NCBI GenBank assembly: GCA_049115575.1
Contig: JAGDZU010000004.1
Location: 558,001-622,000 of the forward strand
Length of the DNA: 64,000 nt
Direction of reading: 5' to 3'
Origin: JAHEKB01 sp049115575
GTDB lineage: Bacteria; Bacteroidota; Bacteroidia; NS11-12g; UBA9320
A program made the translations under genes and the position numbers. How positions within the stretch are numbered: the stretch's first letter is position 1; every line of letters starts with the position of its first letter. Positions 41,733 to 49,853 of the stretch are shown one piece after another. Below the pieces are notes generated by a model. The model ran no database searches, had not been told where the DNA came from, and was given only the letters and a program-made list of their open reading frames with translations.

Positions 41733-43094
41733 ATGCTTATGCGAACAACTCTTTTAACCATATTCATATGTGTATGTGCAATCTTAAATGCTCAGATTCC
41801 AAATTCTGGCTTTGAGGATTGGTCTGCAGTCTCCATTCCCCAATTGGAGGATTGGAATTCATTAGGTAATGTGGAACTTACCACAGATGCAACAGATGGA
41901 ACTAAAGCTATAAAATTAGTTAACGACAGTGCTCTTGGAACCTTCGGCGGTATTACCAACACTGATTTAAATGACGAATTTACCGGTGGTCAACCATATA
42001 CAGACATCCCTTTAACCATGTCTTTCTCGTGCAAATACGATCTTGCCCCAGGAGATATAGGTAAGATCTACGCCGTATTTAAAGCACAAGGTGTTGCATT
42101 AGGTGTTGTTGATTTTACTATCAATGGCAATAGCGCAGATACATTTGTGCGCTTTAATTATGCCGTACAATGGACTACCCAGATTAACCCGGATACTCTT
42201 ATAGTAGTGATGGCTTCCACAGACATTGAAAACCCAAATGTGAATGGAAATGGATATGTAATTATTGACGACATCACTTTTAGAAATTTTGGCACAGAAA
42301 AAGACTCTGTAGACAACAATAGTTTTGAAAATTGGGGATCGATTGACATAGAACACCCGAATTCATGGTTTACTACAGACTTGTTCTTGAAAGAAGAATT
42401 CAATTTACCAATAGTTTTAAATTCCGTTACAAAAGCTACTAACCCACACAGTGGCAATGGAGCTATTAAACTGAGAAACGTGGATGTTGATGGTGACCTC
42501 ATACCAGGAATTGCAGTTACAGGTGACGGGTTGAGCAGCTTAACAACACCAAGTTTTGCAGTGAATCAACGCTGGAAACATATTCATGGCTTATACTGGT
42601 TTGATCAAGACAGCACGGATGTTGCAAATGTGACTGCTACATTCTTCCTAAATGGGGCTTTAATAGGTGCTGCCCAAGTCGACTTTACTGAAGATCATTT
42701 GGATGACTACAAATACTTCTCTGGTGAAATTCAATATTTTTCCGCTGGGATACCAGATAGTGCTTCTATAATAATTGCAACTGGAAATATTGAGAACCCA
42801 GTAGGAACCAACACAACATTATGGGTAGATGATCTGTCCTTTACCAATCACACTTTAACTATTGAAGAAATTGAACGCTCGGAATTAAAGGTATTTCCAA
42901 ATCCTTGTTTAGATGTGTTAAACATTTCCAGCCATAATGCTCAAGAATCTATACTATACACACTTGATGGAAGAGAAGTAATAAGGACTACAGATAGTCT
43001 CCTGAACCTTCGTGAAATTGAATCTGGAACCTATTATCTTCAGGTATGGGGTAAAGATTCATTGTTGTCTAACCAAAAAATCATCAAGCTATGA
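41733..43094 (+). CDS. T9SS-exported two-domain protein inside the paa operon (copy 1)
   Basis: A 453-residue exported protein: signal peptide (1-20, LNAQ), two related beta-rich domains of about 170 residues (22-187, opening IPNSGFEDW, and 195-375, opening NSFENWGSIDIEHP), and a C-terminal T9SS type A sorting domain (about 380-453; LKVFPNPCLDVLNIS ending in NQKIIKL). The domains look like carbohydrate-binding/jelly-roll modules: both hold a GNGYVIIDDITF-type closing strand. It starts 15 nt after paaA and overlaps copy 2 by 4 nt. A role in binding or capturing aromatic substrate or surface glycan is a guess. Confidence 0.8.
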   Translation: MLMRTTLLTIFICVCAILNAQIPNSGFEDWSAVSIPQLEDWNSLGNVELTTDATDGTKAIKLVNDSALGTFGGITNTDLNDEFTGGQPYTDIPLTMSFSCKYDLAPGDIGKIYAVFKAQGVALGVVDFTINGNSADTFVRFNYAVQWTTQINPDTLIVVMASTDIENPNVNGNGYVIIDDITFRNFGTEKDSVDNNSFENWGSIDIEHPNSWFTTDLFLKEEFNLPIVLNSVTKATNPHSGNGAIKLRNVDVDGDLIPGIAVTGDGLSSLTTPSFAVNQRWKHIHGLYWFDQDSTDVANVTATFFLNGALIGAAQVDFTEDHLDDYKYFSGEIQYFSAGIPDSASIIIATGNIENPVGTNTTLWVDDLSFTNHTLTIEEIERSELKVFPNPCLDVLNISSHNAQESILYTLDGREVIRTTDSLLNLREIESGTYYLQVWGKDSLLSNQKIIKL

Positions 43095-44470
43095 AAAGGT
43101 TCAAATTAATAATACCAGCCCTCCTATTTTCACTTGGTCTTTATTCTCAGAATATTCCAAATGGGGATTTTGAAGACTGGACCAGATATAATCACTATGC
43201 TCTTCAAGACTACTGGAGCAGCAGCATTATTAATGTAAGCAGGACCACTGATCATATGGAAGGTGCCTATGCATTACGCCTAGACAACACCGTATCAGAA
43301 GATGGTCTCACTAAGCGACGCTGCTATGTTCAGAACAGAATAACATCTATTGGTCAAGATGGATTTGAGTTTTATGATGATGTTTTGTCTCTAGCATTTA
43401 GTGCCAAATATGAATTGGCAATAGGTGATACGGCCAGAATCTATGTTCGATTTAGAGAAAATGGCGCTACAAAAGGTTTTGTTGACTTTTATATGTGGGG
43501 AAGCAGCGGGGATGAATTTAATAATCACAAAGTCCCTATTTTCTGGTATGGTTCAAGAACACCAGACATAGTTGAAATCTATATATATTCTAACATACAT
43601 AACAATGTTGATGGCAATGGATTTATAATAGTAGATGATCTTCATTTTGAAAACATTGGCAAAAGAGCTGCCGATATTACCAATTTTGGATTTGAAGATT
43701 GGGTAAATGATGGTATAGATCATCCAGTCTCGTGGAGACCACTTGATTTAATTACTTTAACAAGTTATAACTACTTCTTGGGAGACACAGGAGTGACTTA
43801 CTCCACAGATGCTTTCAACGGTGAAAGATCGCTCAAGGTAGGCAATTACTACACCAATGCGAATAGGGTTTCATATGCCTATGTAGGTACGGAAAACGAT
43901 CATTATTACACTCCCGCTTTCAAAGTATATAAAAGGTACAAGCATCTACAGGGTTATTACAAATACGTTACTGATGCAAATGATTCAGGTCGTATACAGT
44001 TCAGAACTTTCTATAATGGAGTGCAAAGGTCTTATAGTAACTTCTATTTAAGGCCAACCAATAACTGGACATTCTTTTCTCAGCCTATTACTTACTACGG
44101 CAGTTTTCAAGACAGTATTCCAGATAGTGCATGTATAATTGCTTGGTCGGGGGTCGGCACACCTCAAAGTCAGCATTCCTTTTTACTTCTAGACGATTTA
44201 GACCTCGTTATGGAACCTCATTCTGCATCAATAGATGAGCCTAAGGCCAGTATAGGAGTTTATCCCAATCCATTTGCGGATCGAATTAATTTAGATTTAA
44301 AGGAATCCTATCAGTTAACCATCAGCTCAACTAAAGGAGAAATTCTCAGAACAATGAACCTTCACGCAGGAACGCATCAACTCAACTTGAGCGACCTAAG
44401 TAAGGGTATATACATACTCACATTTAATAATTCAAATAGACAATGGAAAAGCACGATTCTGAAACCATAG
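43091..44470 (+). CDS. T9SS-exported two-domain protein inside the paa operon (copy 2)
   Basis: A 459-residue paralogue of the preceding protein with the same plan: signal peptide (1-19), two repeated domains (about 22-192, opening IPNGDFEDWTRYNHY, and 198-370, opening TNFGFEDWVNDGIDHP), and a T9SS sorting domain (about 385-459; IGVYPNPFADRINLDL). The closing strands DGNGFIIVDDLHF and LLLDDLDLV correspond to those of copy 1. Its start overlaps copy 1 by 4 nt, and its last 28 nt encode the start of paaB in another frame. Function unknown. Confidence 0.8.
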   Translation: MKRFKLIIPALLFSLGLYSQNIPNGDFEDWTRYNHYALQDYWSSSIINVSRTTDHMEGAYALRLDNTVSEDGLTKRRCYVQNRITSIGQDGFEFYDDVLSLAFSAKYELAIGDTARIYVRFRENGATKGFVDFYMWGSSGDEFNNHKVPIFWYGSRTPDIVEIYIYSNIHNNVDGNGFIIVDDLHFENIGKRAADITNFGFEDWVNDGIDHPVSWRPLDLITLTSYNYFLGDTGVTYSTDAFNGERSLKVGNYYTNANRVSYAYVGTENDHYYTPAFKVYKRYKHLQGYYKYVTDANDSGRIQFRTFYNGVQRSYSNFYLRPTNNWTFFSQPITYYGSFQDSIPDSACIIAWSGVGTPQSQHSFLLLDDLDLVMEPHSASIDEPKASIGVYPNPFADRINLDLKESYQLTISSTKGEILRTMNLHAGTHQLNLSDLSKGIYILTFNNSNRQWKSTILKP

Positions 44471-44832
44471 AATCTCTAGATCCTAGGATTACAAGAGCTG
44501 CTATTAATTATGATGGCATTAGCCCTCTAGAGAATCTAGATCAATTTCAAACCTATGAGGTATTTCATCAACTGAAAAGAGGTGCACAACATGTTCATGT
44601 TGGAATAGTTCACGCTCCAAACCCAGAAATGGCTCTGTTATATGCCAAAGAACAATATGCAAGAAGAGGTCAGACAACAAATATTTGGGTAGTCCCTTCT
44701 GTTTCTGTTTTTGCCACTTCTTACCACGATTCAGACATATTTGAAACCACACCTGAAAAAATTCACAGAGACCCTGGTACTTATAAGGTTATGGATAGAA
44801 TACAAGCATTTAAAGAGAGACAGAAATCATGA
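44443..44832 (+). CDS. paaB: 1,2-phenylacetyl-CoA epoxidase subunit PaaB
   Basis: PaaB is a small structural subunit of the epoxidase. The 129-residue frame contains SLDPRITRA, LDQFQTYEVFHQLKRG and HVGIVHAPNPEMALLYAKEQ, then WVVPSVSVFATSY. It is about 30 residues longer than proteobacterial PaaB because of extensions at both ends, as I recall for other Bacteroidota. ATG 44443 lies inside the upstream exported-protein gene (28-nt overlap); the next in-frame Met would delete the conserved FQTYEVF region, so the overlap is real. Confidence 0.92.
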   Translation: MEKHDSETIESLDPRITRAAINYDGISPLENLDQFQTYEVFHQLKRGAQHVHVGIVHAPNPEMALLYAKEQYARRGQTTNIWVVPSVSVFATSYHDSDIFETTPEKIHRDPGTYKVMDRIQAFKERQKS

Positions 44833-45581
44833 ATTCAATAGACGCATTAAAAGACCTTTTATACAAAATGGCAGATGATCAATTAATCATTGGCCATAGA
44901 AATAGCGAATGGACAGGAATTGGTCCTATACTGGAAGAAGACATAGCCTTTTCTTCCATGGCTCAAGACAAATTGGGGCAAAGCGAACACCTTTACAATC
45001 TATTAAATCAGTTAGGTGAAGCAGATGCGGATACGGTGGCATTCACTAGAAATGCGCCTCAATTTCACAACTCCAAGTTTGTAGAATTGCCAATAGGTGA
45101 ATATGATTTTTCATTGATAAGACACCTCTTATTCGACTATGCAGAATTATTGCGATTTGAGTCGTTAATGAGTTCTAGTTATCAACCTCTAGCACAAGTA
45201 GCTAAGAAATTCTTTGGGGAAATAAAGTATCATTTCATGCATGCTTCCACTTGGGTAAGACAATTGGGAAAAGGCAATGCAGAAAGCAATCAAAGAATGC
45301 AAGCGGCACTTGATATGAGCTGGCCTTATGCACTGGGAATGTTTGAAGAGGGAGCGGCTGAAGATCTGCTTGTTTCTGAAGGTATTTTTGAAGGAGAAAA
45401 ATCACTTCAGGCCAAATGGCTGAAAGGCATAAGTCCTATTTTAAAAGAATCTGGTTTGGTCATCCCAGAAAACAGCGAACCTATTTATGGAGGCAGAAAA
45501 GGCGAACACACAACTCATTTACAACCTCTTTTGGATGAAATGACAGAAGTGTATAGCATAGACCCTTCGGCAGACTGGTAA
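44829..45581 (+). CDS. paaC: 1,2-phenylacetyl-CoA epoxidase subunit PaaC
   Basis: A 250-residue ferritin-like, non-catalytic partner that forms the PaaAC heterodimer. Recognisable segments are LADDQLI-type KMADDQLIIGHRNSEWTG, IAFSSMAQDKLGQSEHLYNLL and IKYHFMHASTWVRQLG. It overlaps paaB by 4 nt and is followed by paaD after 4 nt. Length is typical. Confidence 0.94.
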   Translation: MNSIDALKDLLYKMADDQLIIGHRNSEWTGIGPILEEDIAFSSMAQDKLGQSEHLYNLLNQLGEADADTVAFTRNAPQFHNSKFVELPIGEYDFSLIRHLLFDYAELLRFESLMSSSYQPLAQVAKKFFGEIKYHFMHASTWVRQLGKGNAESNQRMQAALDMSWPYALGMFEEGAAEDLLVSEGIFEGEKSLQAKWLKGISPILKESGLVIPENSEPIYGGRKGEHTTHLQPLLDEMTEVYSIDPSADW

Positions 45582-45585
45582 GATT

Positions 45586-46065
45586 ATGACTGAAGACGAT
45601 ATCAGAAACTTCCTCAAGGAGGTTAAAGACCCAGAAATTCCAACTATATCTATAGTGGATCTTGGAATAGTTACTGGAATCGATCTCAAAGGCAATGATG
45701 TACATGTTACTTTAACTCCAACTTTTGCCGGTTGTCCTGCTCTCAAGCTCATGGAAACTATGGTAATCGATCGCCTTAATAAGGTGGAGAAATTGGAAAA
45801 TGTAAGTGTGGAAACGAGCTTTGAGACCACATGGACGACTGATTTAATTTCTGAAGAAGGAAGAAAAGCTATTCAGCAACATGGCCTAGCCCCTCCTAAA
45901 CGCAATTGCTCTTCTATAACTATGGAGATACTAGAAGAAACCAAATGTCCTTATTGTGGAAGTGACAATACAGATTTGAAATCACCTTTTGGTCCTACTT
46001 TATGCAGAAGTCTCCATTATTGCAACAACTGCAGACAAGCCTTTGAGGGGTTCAAGCCCGTTTAA
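45586..46065 (+). CDS. paaD: Phenylacetyl-CoA epoxidase maturation factor PaaD
   Basis: PaaD is a MIP18/DUF59-family protein thought to assist metal-cluster assembly of the Paa system. The 159-residue frame has the DUF59 core (VKDPEIPTISIVDLGIV, TPTFAGCPALKLME with the conserved Cys) and the C-terminal zinc-ribbon-like CPYCGS...CNNC pair. It ends the visible part of the paa operon; paaE, paaG, paaZ and paaK are not in the window. Confidence 0.93.
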   Translation: MTEDDIRNFLKEVKDPEIPTISIVDLGIVTGIDLKGNDVHVTLTPTFAGCPALKLMETMVIDRLNKVEKLENVSVETSFETTWTTDLISEEGRKAIQQHGLAPPKRNCSSITMEILEETKCPYCGSDNTDLKSPFGPTLCRSLHYCNNCRQAFEGFKPV

Positions 46066-46119
46066 ATTTCTTGACTCATATACCGTCGCATTGAGATTTT
46101 TCAAGACCTTTGCCGGCCT

Positions 46120-46698
46120 ATGTTAGATTTTAACCAAATCGCTAGTGCATTTATAGTCCTATTTGCGGTAATAGATGTTATTGGAGCAGTTCCTCTTATC
46201 ATATCCATCAAGGAAAAAACAGGGGATATTAAGGCGGGTATTGCAACTATAGTAACTGCATTAATCATGATTTCCTTCTTATTTCTAGGGGAGTCAATTC
46301 TTAAGTTTATTGGTGTGGATGTGAATTCATTTGCTGTTGCCGGATCTATCATAATGGCATTTATTGCATTTGAAATGATATTGGGCATAGAGCTTTTTAA
46401 GGAGGATGCGGCAGACACTGCCACAGCTTCTATTGTTCCTGTTGCTTTCCCATTGCTCGCTGGTGCAGGTTCTTTAACAACTATTCTATCCATCAGGGCT
46501 GAATATGAGACCCTCAACATTATTGTGGCTATTATTATTAATATGCTGGCAATCTATGTCGTACTAAGGTCTTTAAAGTTTGTGGAACGGATTCTAGGAC
46601 CTACCGGAATTCGAGTACTTAAGAAAGTATTTGGCATTATTCTATTGGCAATCTCGGTGAAGCTTTTTAGCGAGAATGCCCTAAGTCTATTTAACTAA
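46120..46698 (+). CDS. MarC-family integral membrane protein
   Basis: A 192-residue protein with six hydrophobic helices and the UPF0056/MarC motifs: FAVIDVIGAVPLI near the N-terminus, VAGSIIMAFIAFEMILG, and VPVAFPLLAGAGSLTTIL in the middle. Family function is unsettled; the name comes from the mar locus although a role in drug resistance was not upheld. GACCTTTG (46105-46112), one mismatch from the -7 consensus, lies 7 nt before ATG 46120. The 3' end overlaps the convergent SGNH-like gene by 12 nt. Confidence 0.88.
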   Translation: MLDFNQIASAFIVLFAVIDVIGAVPLIISIKEKTGDIKAGIATIVTALIMISFLFLGESILKFIGVDVNSFAVAGSIIMAFIAFEMILGIELFKEDAADTATASIVPVAFPLLAGAGSLTTILSIRAEYETLNIIVAIIINMLAIYVVLRSLKFVERILGPTGIRVLKKVFGIILLAISVKLFSENALSLFN

Positions 46699-47709
46699 TA
46701 GGGCTTTAGCAACATTATCGGCTATGATCTGTCTGCCAACCTCATCATAATGCTCAGTTGTCCAGTGCTGATCTGTATAATGTCTTCCTGCAACCGCTTC
46801 TAAGTTATCTACCACAATTAGGTCTCCACCTCTATATCTGTTTACCAACATATTCCTATTTGCTTTCATTTGCCAACTCAATGCAGGTCCACACAAACTG
46901 TCTGCATACTCCACATTTTCCGCAAGCAAATTCAGAACAAGTCTATAACCATTCTCATGACAATGCTGTGCCAACTCATCCAGTTGCAACAATCGCGGAT
47001 TGTCTTCACCTATCTTAAATGCATAGGCCTTGATATAATGGTCTGCAAGGGTCCTCATTTCCATGTTTTCCACCCCTAAGCTGTCTACAAATTTTGGTTG
47101 CGCGCACCATGTCTTTATGGTTGGTGCTGGGAATTCAACAACATCAGATATTAATGTATCATAGGTCCAGTCATGCCACATGTCTTTATCTCTTTCGGCT
47201 AAACTAGCATCATCATATGCATTTAAGGTCAGCAGTATTCTATTTAGCAATGGCGGTTGATTTTTGAACAGACGAGCTTGTTTTTGCAAAGCTGTTTCTA
47301 TTGGAGCATGAATAGTGGCCTGGTTAAATGTTCGCATATTCAAAGTCACTATAAGCGTATGTATGCTCTTAGACTTAATGCGCTTGATTAAATCCGTATA
47401 AATTCCTACATGGTATGCTCCTTTATTGAGTGTTGCTACTCTATCATCAACTTGTATATCTATTAACTGGCTAATACTTAATCGTTGAGTGTCTTTGGGA
47501 TGAATAGAGAAGTTAGAGCTTTCACCAAGGTAGAGAATATCTGCAGTATCCTCTCTTTCCATGAGTTCCAATAATACATGCGCATCATATTTATGGAGAT
47601 CATCTTCCCAAAAGAAACGCTCATATATATAATTAAAGAATAGAGCTAAAGACACAATCGCAAGAACTCGCAATCCCAAATATTTGATATGTTTTAACGT
47701 GATTTTCAA
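46687..47709 (-). CDS. SGNH-like periplasmic partner of MBOAT acyltransferase
   Basis: A 340-residue protein with one N-terminal membrane anchor (about 10-30) and an SGNH-hydrolase-like domain: block I is DILYLGESSNFSIH with the candidate nucleophile Ser64, and a candidate Asp/His block is YTDQHWTTEHYDEVG near the C-terminus. It overlaps the MBOAT gene by 4 nt. The pairing resembles alginate (AlgI/AlgJ/X), DltB/DltD and PatA/PatB systems, in which the MBOAT moves an acyl group across the membrane and the SGNH partner attaches it to a polymer. Acceptor unknown. Confidence 0.7.
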   Translation of the reverse strand: MKITLKHIKYLGLRVLAIVSLALFFNYIYERFFWEDDLHKYDAHVLLELMEREDTADILYLGESSNFSIHPKDTQRLSISQLIDIQVDDRVATLNKGAYHVGIYTDLIKRIKSKSIHTLIVTLNMRTFNQATIHAPIETALQKQARLFKNQPPLLNRILLTLNAYDDASLAERDKDMWHDWTYDTLISDVVEFPAPTIKTWCAQPKFVDSLGVENMEMRTLADHYIKAYAFKIGEDNPRLLQLDELAQHCHENGYRLVLNLLAENVEYADSLCGPALSWQMKANRNMLVNRYRGGDLIVVDNLEAVAGRHYTDQHWTTEHYDEVGRQIIADNVAKALLVK

Positions 47710-49115
47710 AATTGGAAATAAATGAAAGGGTGATTAACTGCACCTCCTAAAACTGCTATACAGAACAATAAGATAGCATAAACTATCCACCTGATTGGCG
47801 CCTTCTTCCCAGATACCCAGTGGTCAAATCTTCCGTTGTACAGCAGAGCTTCAAAGAGCACAAAAATGATCGCAGGTATTATTACATAATCACTAAAATA
47901 GAGTTGTTCTTCTCCTTTGTTAGATAACATACTATTCCAGATGTTTTGGACATTATCCATATTACTGGCCCTAAAAAACACCCAAGCAATACTTACAGAA
48001 ATAAAGGTGAAAACACCTGAAGCCATTTTGTAAACTTTGCCGCTCATAGAAAACGGTTTAAGCAAACGTTCAATGAGGTAAAGTAGGCCATGAATGCCAC
48101 CCCAAATCAGAAAAGTCCATTCGGCACCATGCCAAAATCCACTTATGGCAAAAACTAACATTATGTTTAGTATCCACCTATACCATTTGGTTCGGTTACC
48201 ACCTAAAGAAATGTATAAATAATCTCTAAACCATGTACTTAATGAGATATGCCACCTAGACCAAAATTCAGAAATTGACGTAGATAGATATGGGTTTTTA
48301 AAATTGTCTATGAGCTTGATTCCTAACAACAAGGCGCTCCCCTGTGCAATAAGTGAATAGCCAGCAAAATCTCCATATATCTGAAGTCCAAAGAGAAAAG
48401 TACCAATGAGTAGTTGAAGTGAGCCGAAAAGCTCAGGATTTTCATAGACAGGGTTTACAGTTTGAGCAAGATTATCTGCAATACAGAGCTTGAGAAAAAA
48501 ACCGAAAAGAATTAAGCGAATTCCATTCTTTATGTTTTCGCTGTTGAATAACTGAGTTCCATTCAACTGGGGTCTCAATCGAGAAAATCTCTCTATAGGC
48601 CCCGCAACCAATTGAGGAAAGAAGCATACAAAAAGGGCAAATTTACCCAAGTGTTTCTCCGCCTTGACTTTTCTCCAATAAACATCTAAAGTATAGCTCA
48701 TGGTTTGAAAAGTGTAAAAAGAAATTCCAACAGGAATCACTAAATATAAAGCATACTGAAGCTCGCCAAGCATAGGGCTTTCCGCTGCCTTTATGCTAAG
48801 GTGCATCAACTCCTTGGGTGGTAAGAACAGTTTGAGATACTTAAACAGAAACAGTAGGCCCAAATTCGTGGATATGCTTAATAAAAGCCAAATCCTTCTG
48901 CTCCAAAGTTGCTTTAACCTTTGTATTTGATTAGATGCAATAAAGTCAACCCCAGTGGATATCAGTATCAAAACTAAATACTCCCATTTCCAATAGGCAT
49001 AAAAGAAGTAACTAGCAATTAGCAATAGCACCCATCTGAATTTTACTGGGAGCAAATAATAAAGCAGCACTACTATTGGTAAAAAAATCAGGTATGTGAC
49101 TGAATTGAATAACAC
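47706..49115 (-). CDS. MBOAT-family membrane O-acyltransferase
   Basis: A multi-span AlgI/DltB-like O-acyltransferase. I start at GTG 49115 (MLFNSVTYLIFLPIV), which gives the MLFNS-x-x-(Y/F)-LIFLP opening typical of the family and 469 residues; the TTG at 49136 overlaps the -7 box. Conserved features: DFAGYSLIAQG (about 249), FWSRWHISLSTWFRDYLYI (about 284-302) and the catalytic His329 in SGFWHGAEWTFLIWGG. It probably O-acetylates an exported polysaccharide or wall polymer with the SGNH partner downstream. Confidence 0.9.
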   Translation of the reverse strand: MLFNSVTYLIFLPIVVLLYYLLPVKFRWVLLLIASYFFYAYWKWEYLVLILISTGVDFIASNQIQRLKQLWSRRIWLLLSISTNLGLLFLFKYLKLFLPPKELMHLSIKAAESPMLGELQYALYLVIPVGISFYTFQTMSYTLDVYWRKVKAEKHLGKFALFVCFFPQLVAGPIERFSRLRPQLNGTQLFNSENIKNGIRLILFGFFLKLCIADNLAQTVNPVYENPELFGSLQLLIGTFLFGLQIYGDFAGYSLIAQGSALLLGIKLIDNFKNPYLSTSISEFWSRWHISLSTWFRDYLYISLGGNRTKWYRWILNIMLVFAISGFWHGAEWTFLIWGGIHGLLYLIERLLKPFSMSGKVYKMASGVFTFISVSIAWVFFRASNMDNVQNIWNSMLSNKGEEQLYFSDYVIIPAIIFVLFEALLYNGRFDHWVSGKKAPIRWIVYAILLFCIAVLGGAVNHPFIYFQF

Positions 49116-49133
49116 AGATTTTATTTTGCAAGA

Positions 49134-49141
49134 CAAAAATA
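49134..49141 (-). promoter_or_regulatory. -7 box of the MBOAT operon
   Basis: The minus strand reads TATTTTTG, an exact TAnnTTTG match, ending 18 nt before GTG 49115. It rules out the TTG at 49136 as a start, since that codon overlaps the box. Confidence 0.55.
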
Positions 49142-49148
49142 ATCGGCT

Positions 49149-49853
49149 TTGTCTCGCTTGCTCTATATACTGCTAATTTTGGTGTTTGTAAAAAGCTCAT
49201 TTGCCCAAGCACCAATCCTAGATAGCATTAAAACCGCTATGACTTACAAGCCTCGTTTGGTATTGGGATTTCACAATCGAAACACATTTGTAAATACAAG
49301 AGAAGTAAAGATCTACGGCCTTGTAGCGGGTATGGACTACAATGAGAAAATCAAATACTTCATAGCACTTTATGGATTCAGCAATGAAAACAAAGAGTGG
49401 GTAATAAACAGCGACTTATTTCAAGCTGATTCTGTACTTAAGACAACGAGTCTCAGTTATTTTAGTATTGGGGCCGAGTATAGTATAAGACACAAAGGAA
49501 AGCTCAATATTCGAGCCCCGCTTCAAATCGGAATTGGCAGTGTGAACAAGGATTATCACAATAAGGGTTTCTTGATTCTAAGGGACAAAGACAGGGTTGT
49601 TCCTATAGAAGGTGGAATCAATGCCTATTATAAATTGCTCCCTTGGTTCATTCTAAAAGCAGGTGTAGGTTATAGAATTAGTCTAGGAAGTAAAGAATCA
49701 CTAAGCATGAGTAGTCCCTATTATAATTTAGGGATAAGTATTGCTGTTTTTCCTTTGTACAGGAGTATAAAGAAAGCGTTTACTGAACCTCAGCCTCTTC
49801 ATCAAGAAGGTGCTGGACAGTGGAATGGATATCCTTGGCGGCAATCTTTTTAA
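49149..49853 (+). CDS. Outer-membrane beta-barrel protein, conserved hypothetical
   Basis: A 234-residue protein read from TTG 49149 (MSRLLYILLILVFVKSSFAQ), a clear signal peptide followed by alternating strands such as VYGLVAGMDY-like YGLVAGMDYNEKIKYFIALYGF, LNIRAPLQIGIGS and LGISIAVFPLY. No family was recognised. No ATG or GTG gives the signal peptide, so TTG is the best start. It is divergent from the MBOAT gene with only 33 bp between starts. The last 74 nt overlap the convergent TlpA-like gene; the tail after VFPLYRSI is basic and ends in Phe. Confidence 0.6.
   Translation: MSRLLYILLILVFVKSSFAQAPILDSIKTAMTYKPRLVLGFHNRNTFVNTREVKIYGLVAGMDYNEKIKYFIALYGFSNENKEWVINSDLFQADSVLKTTSLSYFSIGAEYSIRHKGKLNIRAPLQIGIGSVNKDYHNKGFLILRDKDRVVPIEGGINAYYKLLPWFILKAGVGYRISLGSKESLSMSSPYYNLGISIAVFPLYRSIKKAFTEPQPLHQEGAGQWNGYPWRQSF

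Noticed and set aside
49120..49148. TTG 49136 as the MBOAT start
   Set aside because: The codon overlaps the TATTTTTG box, and the family N-terminus MLFNS begins at GTG 49115.
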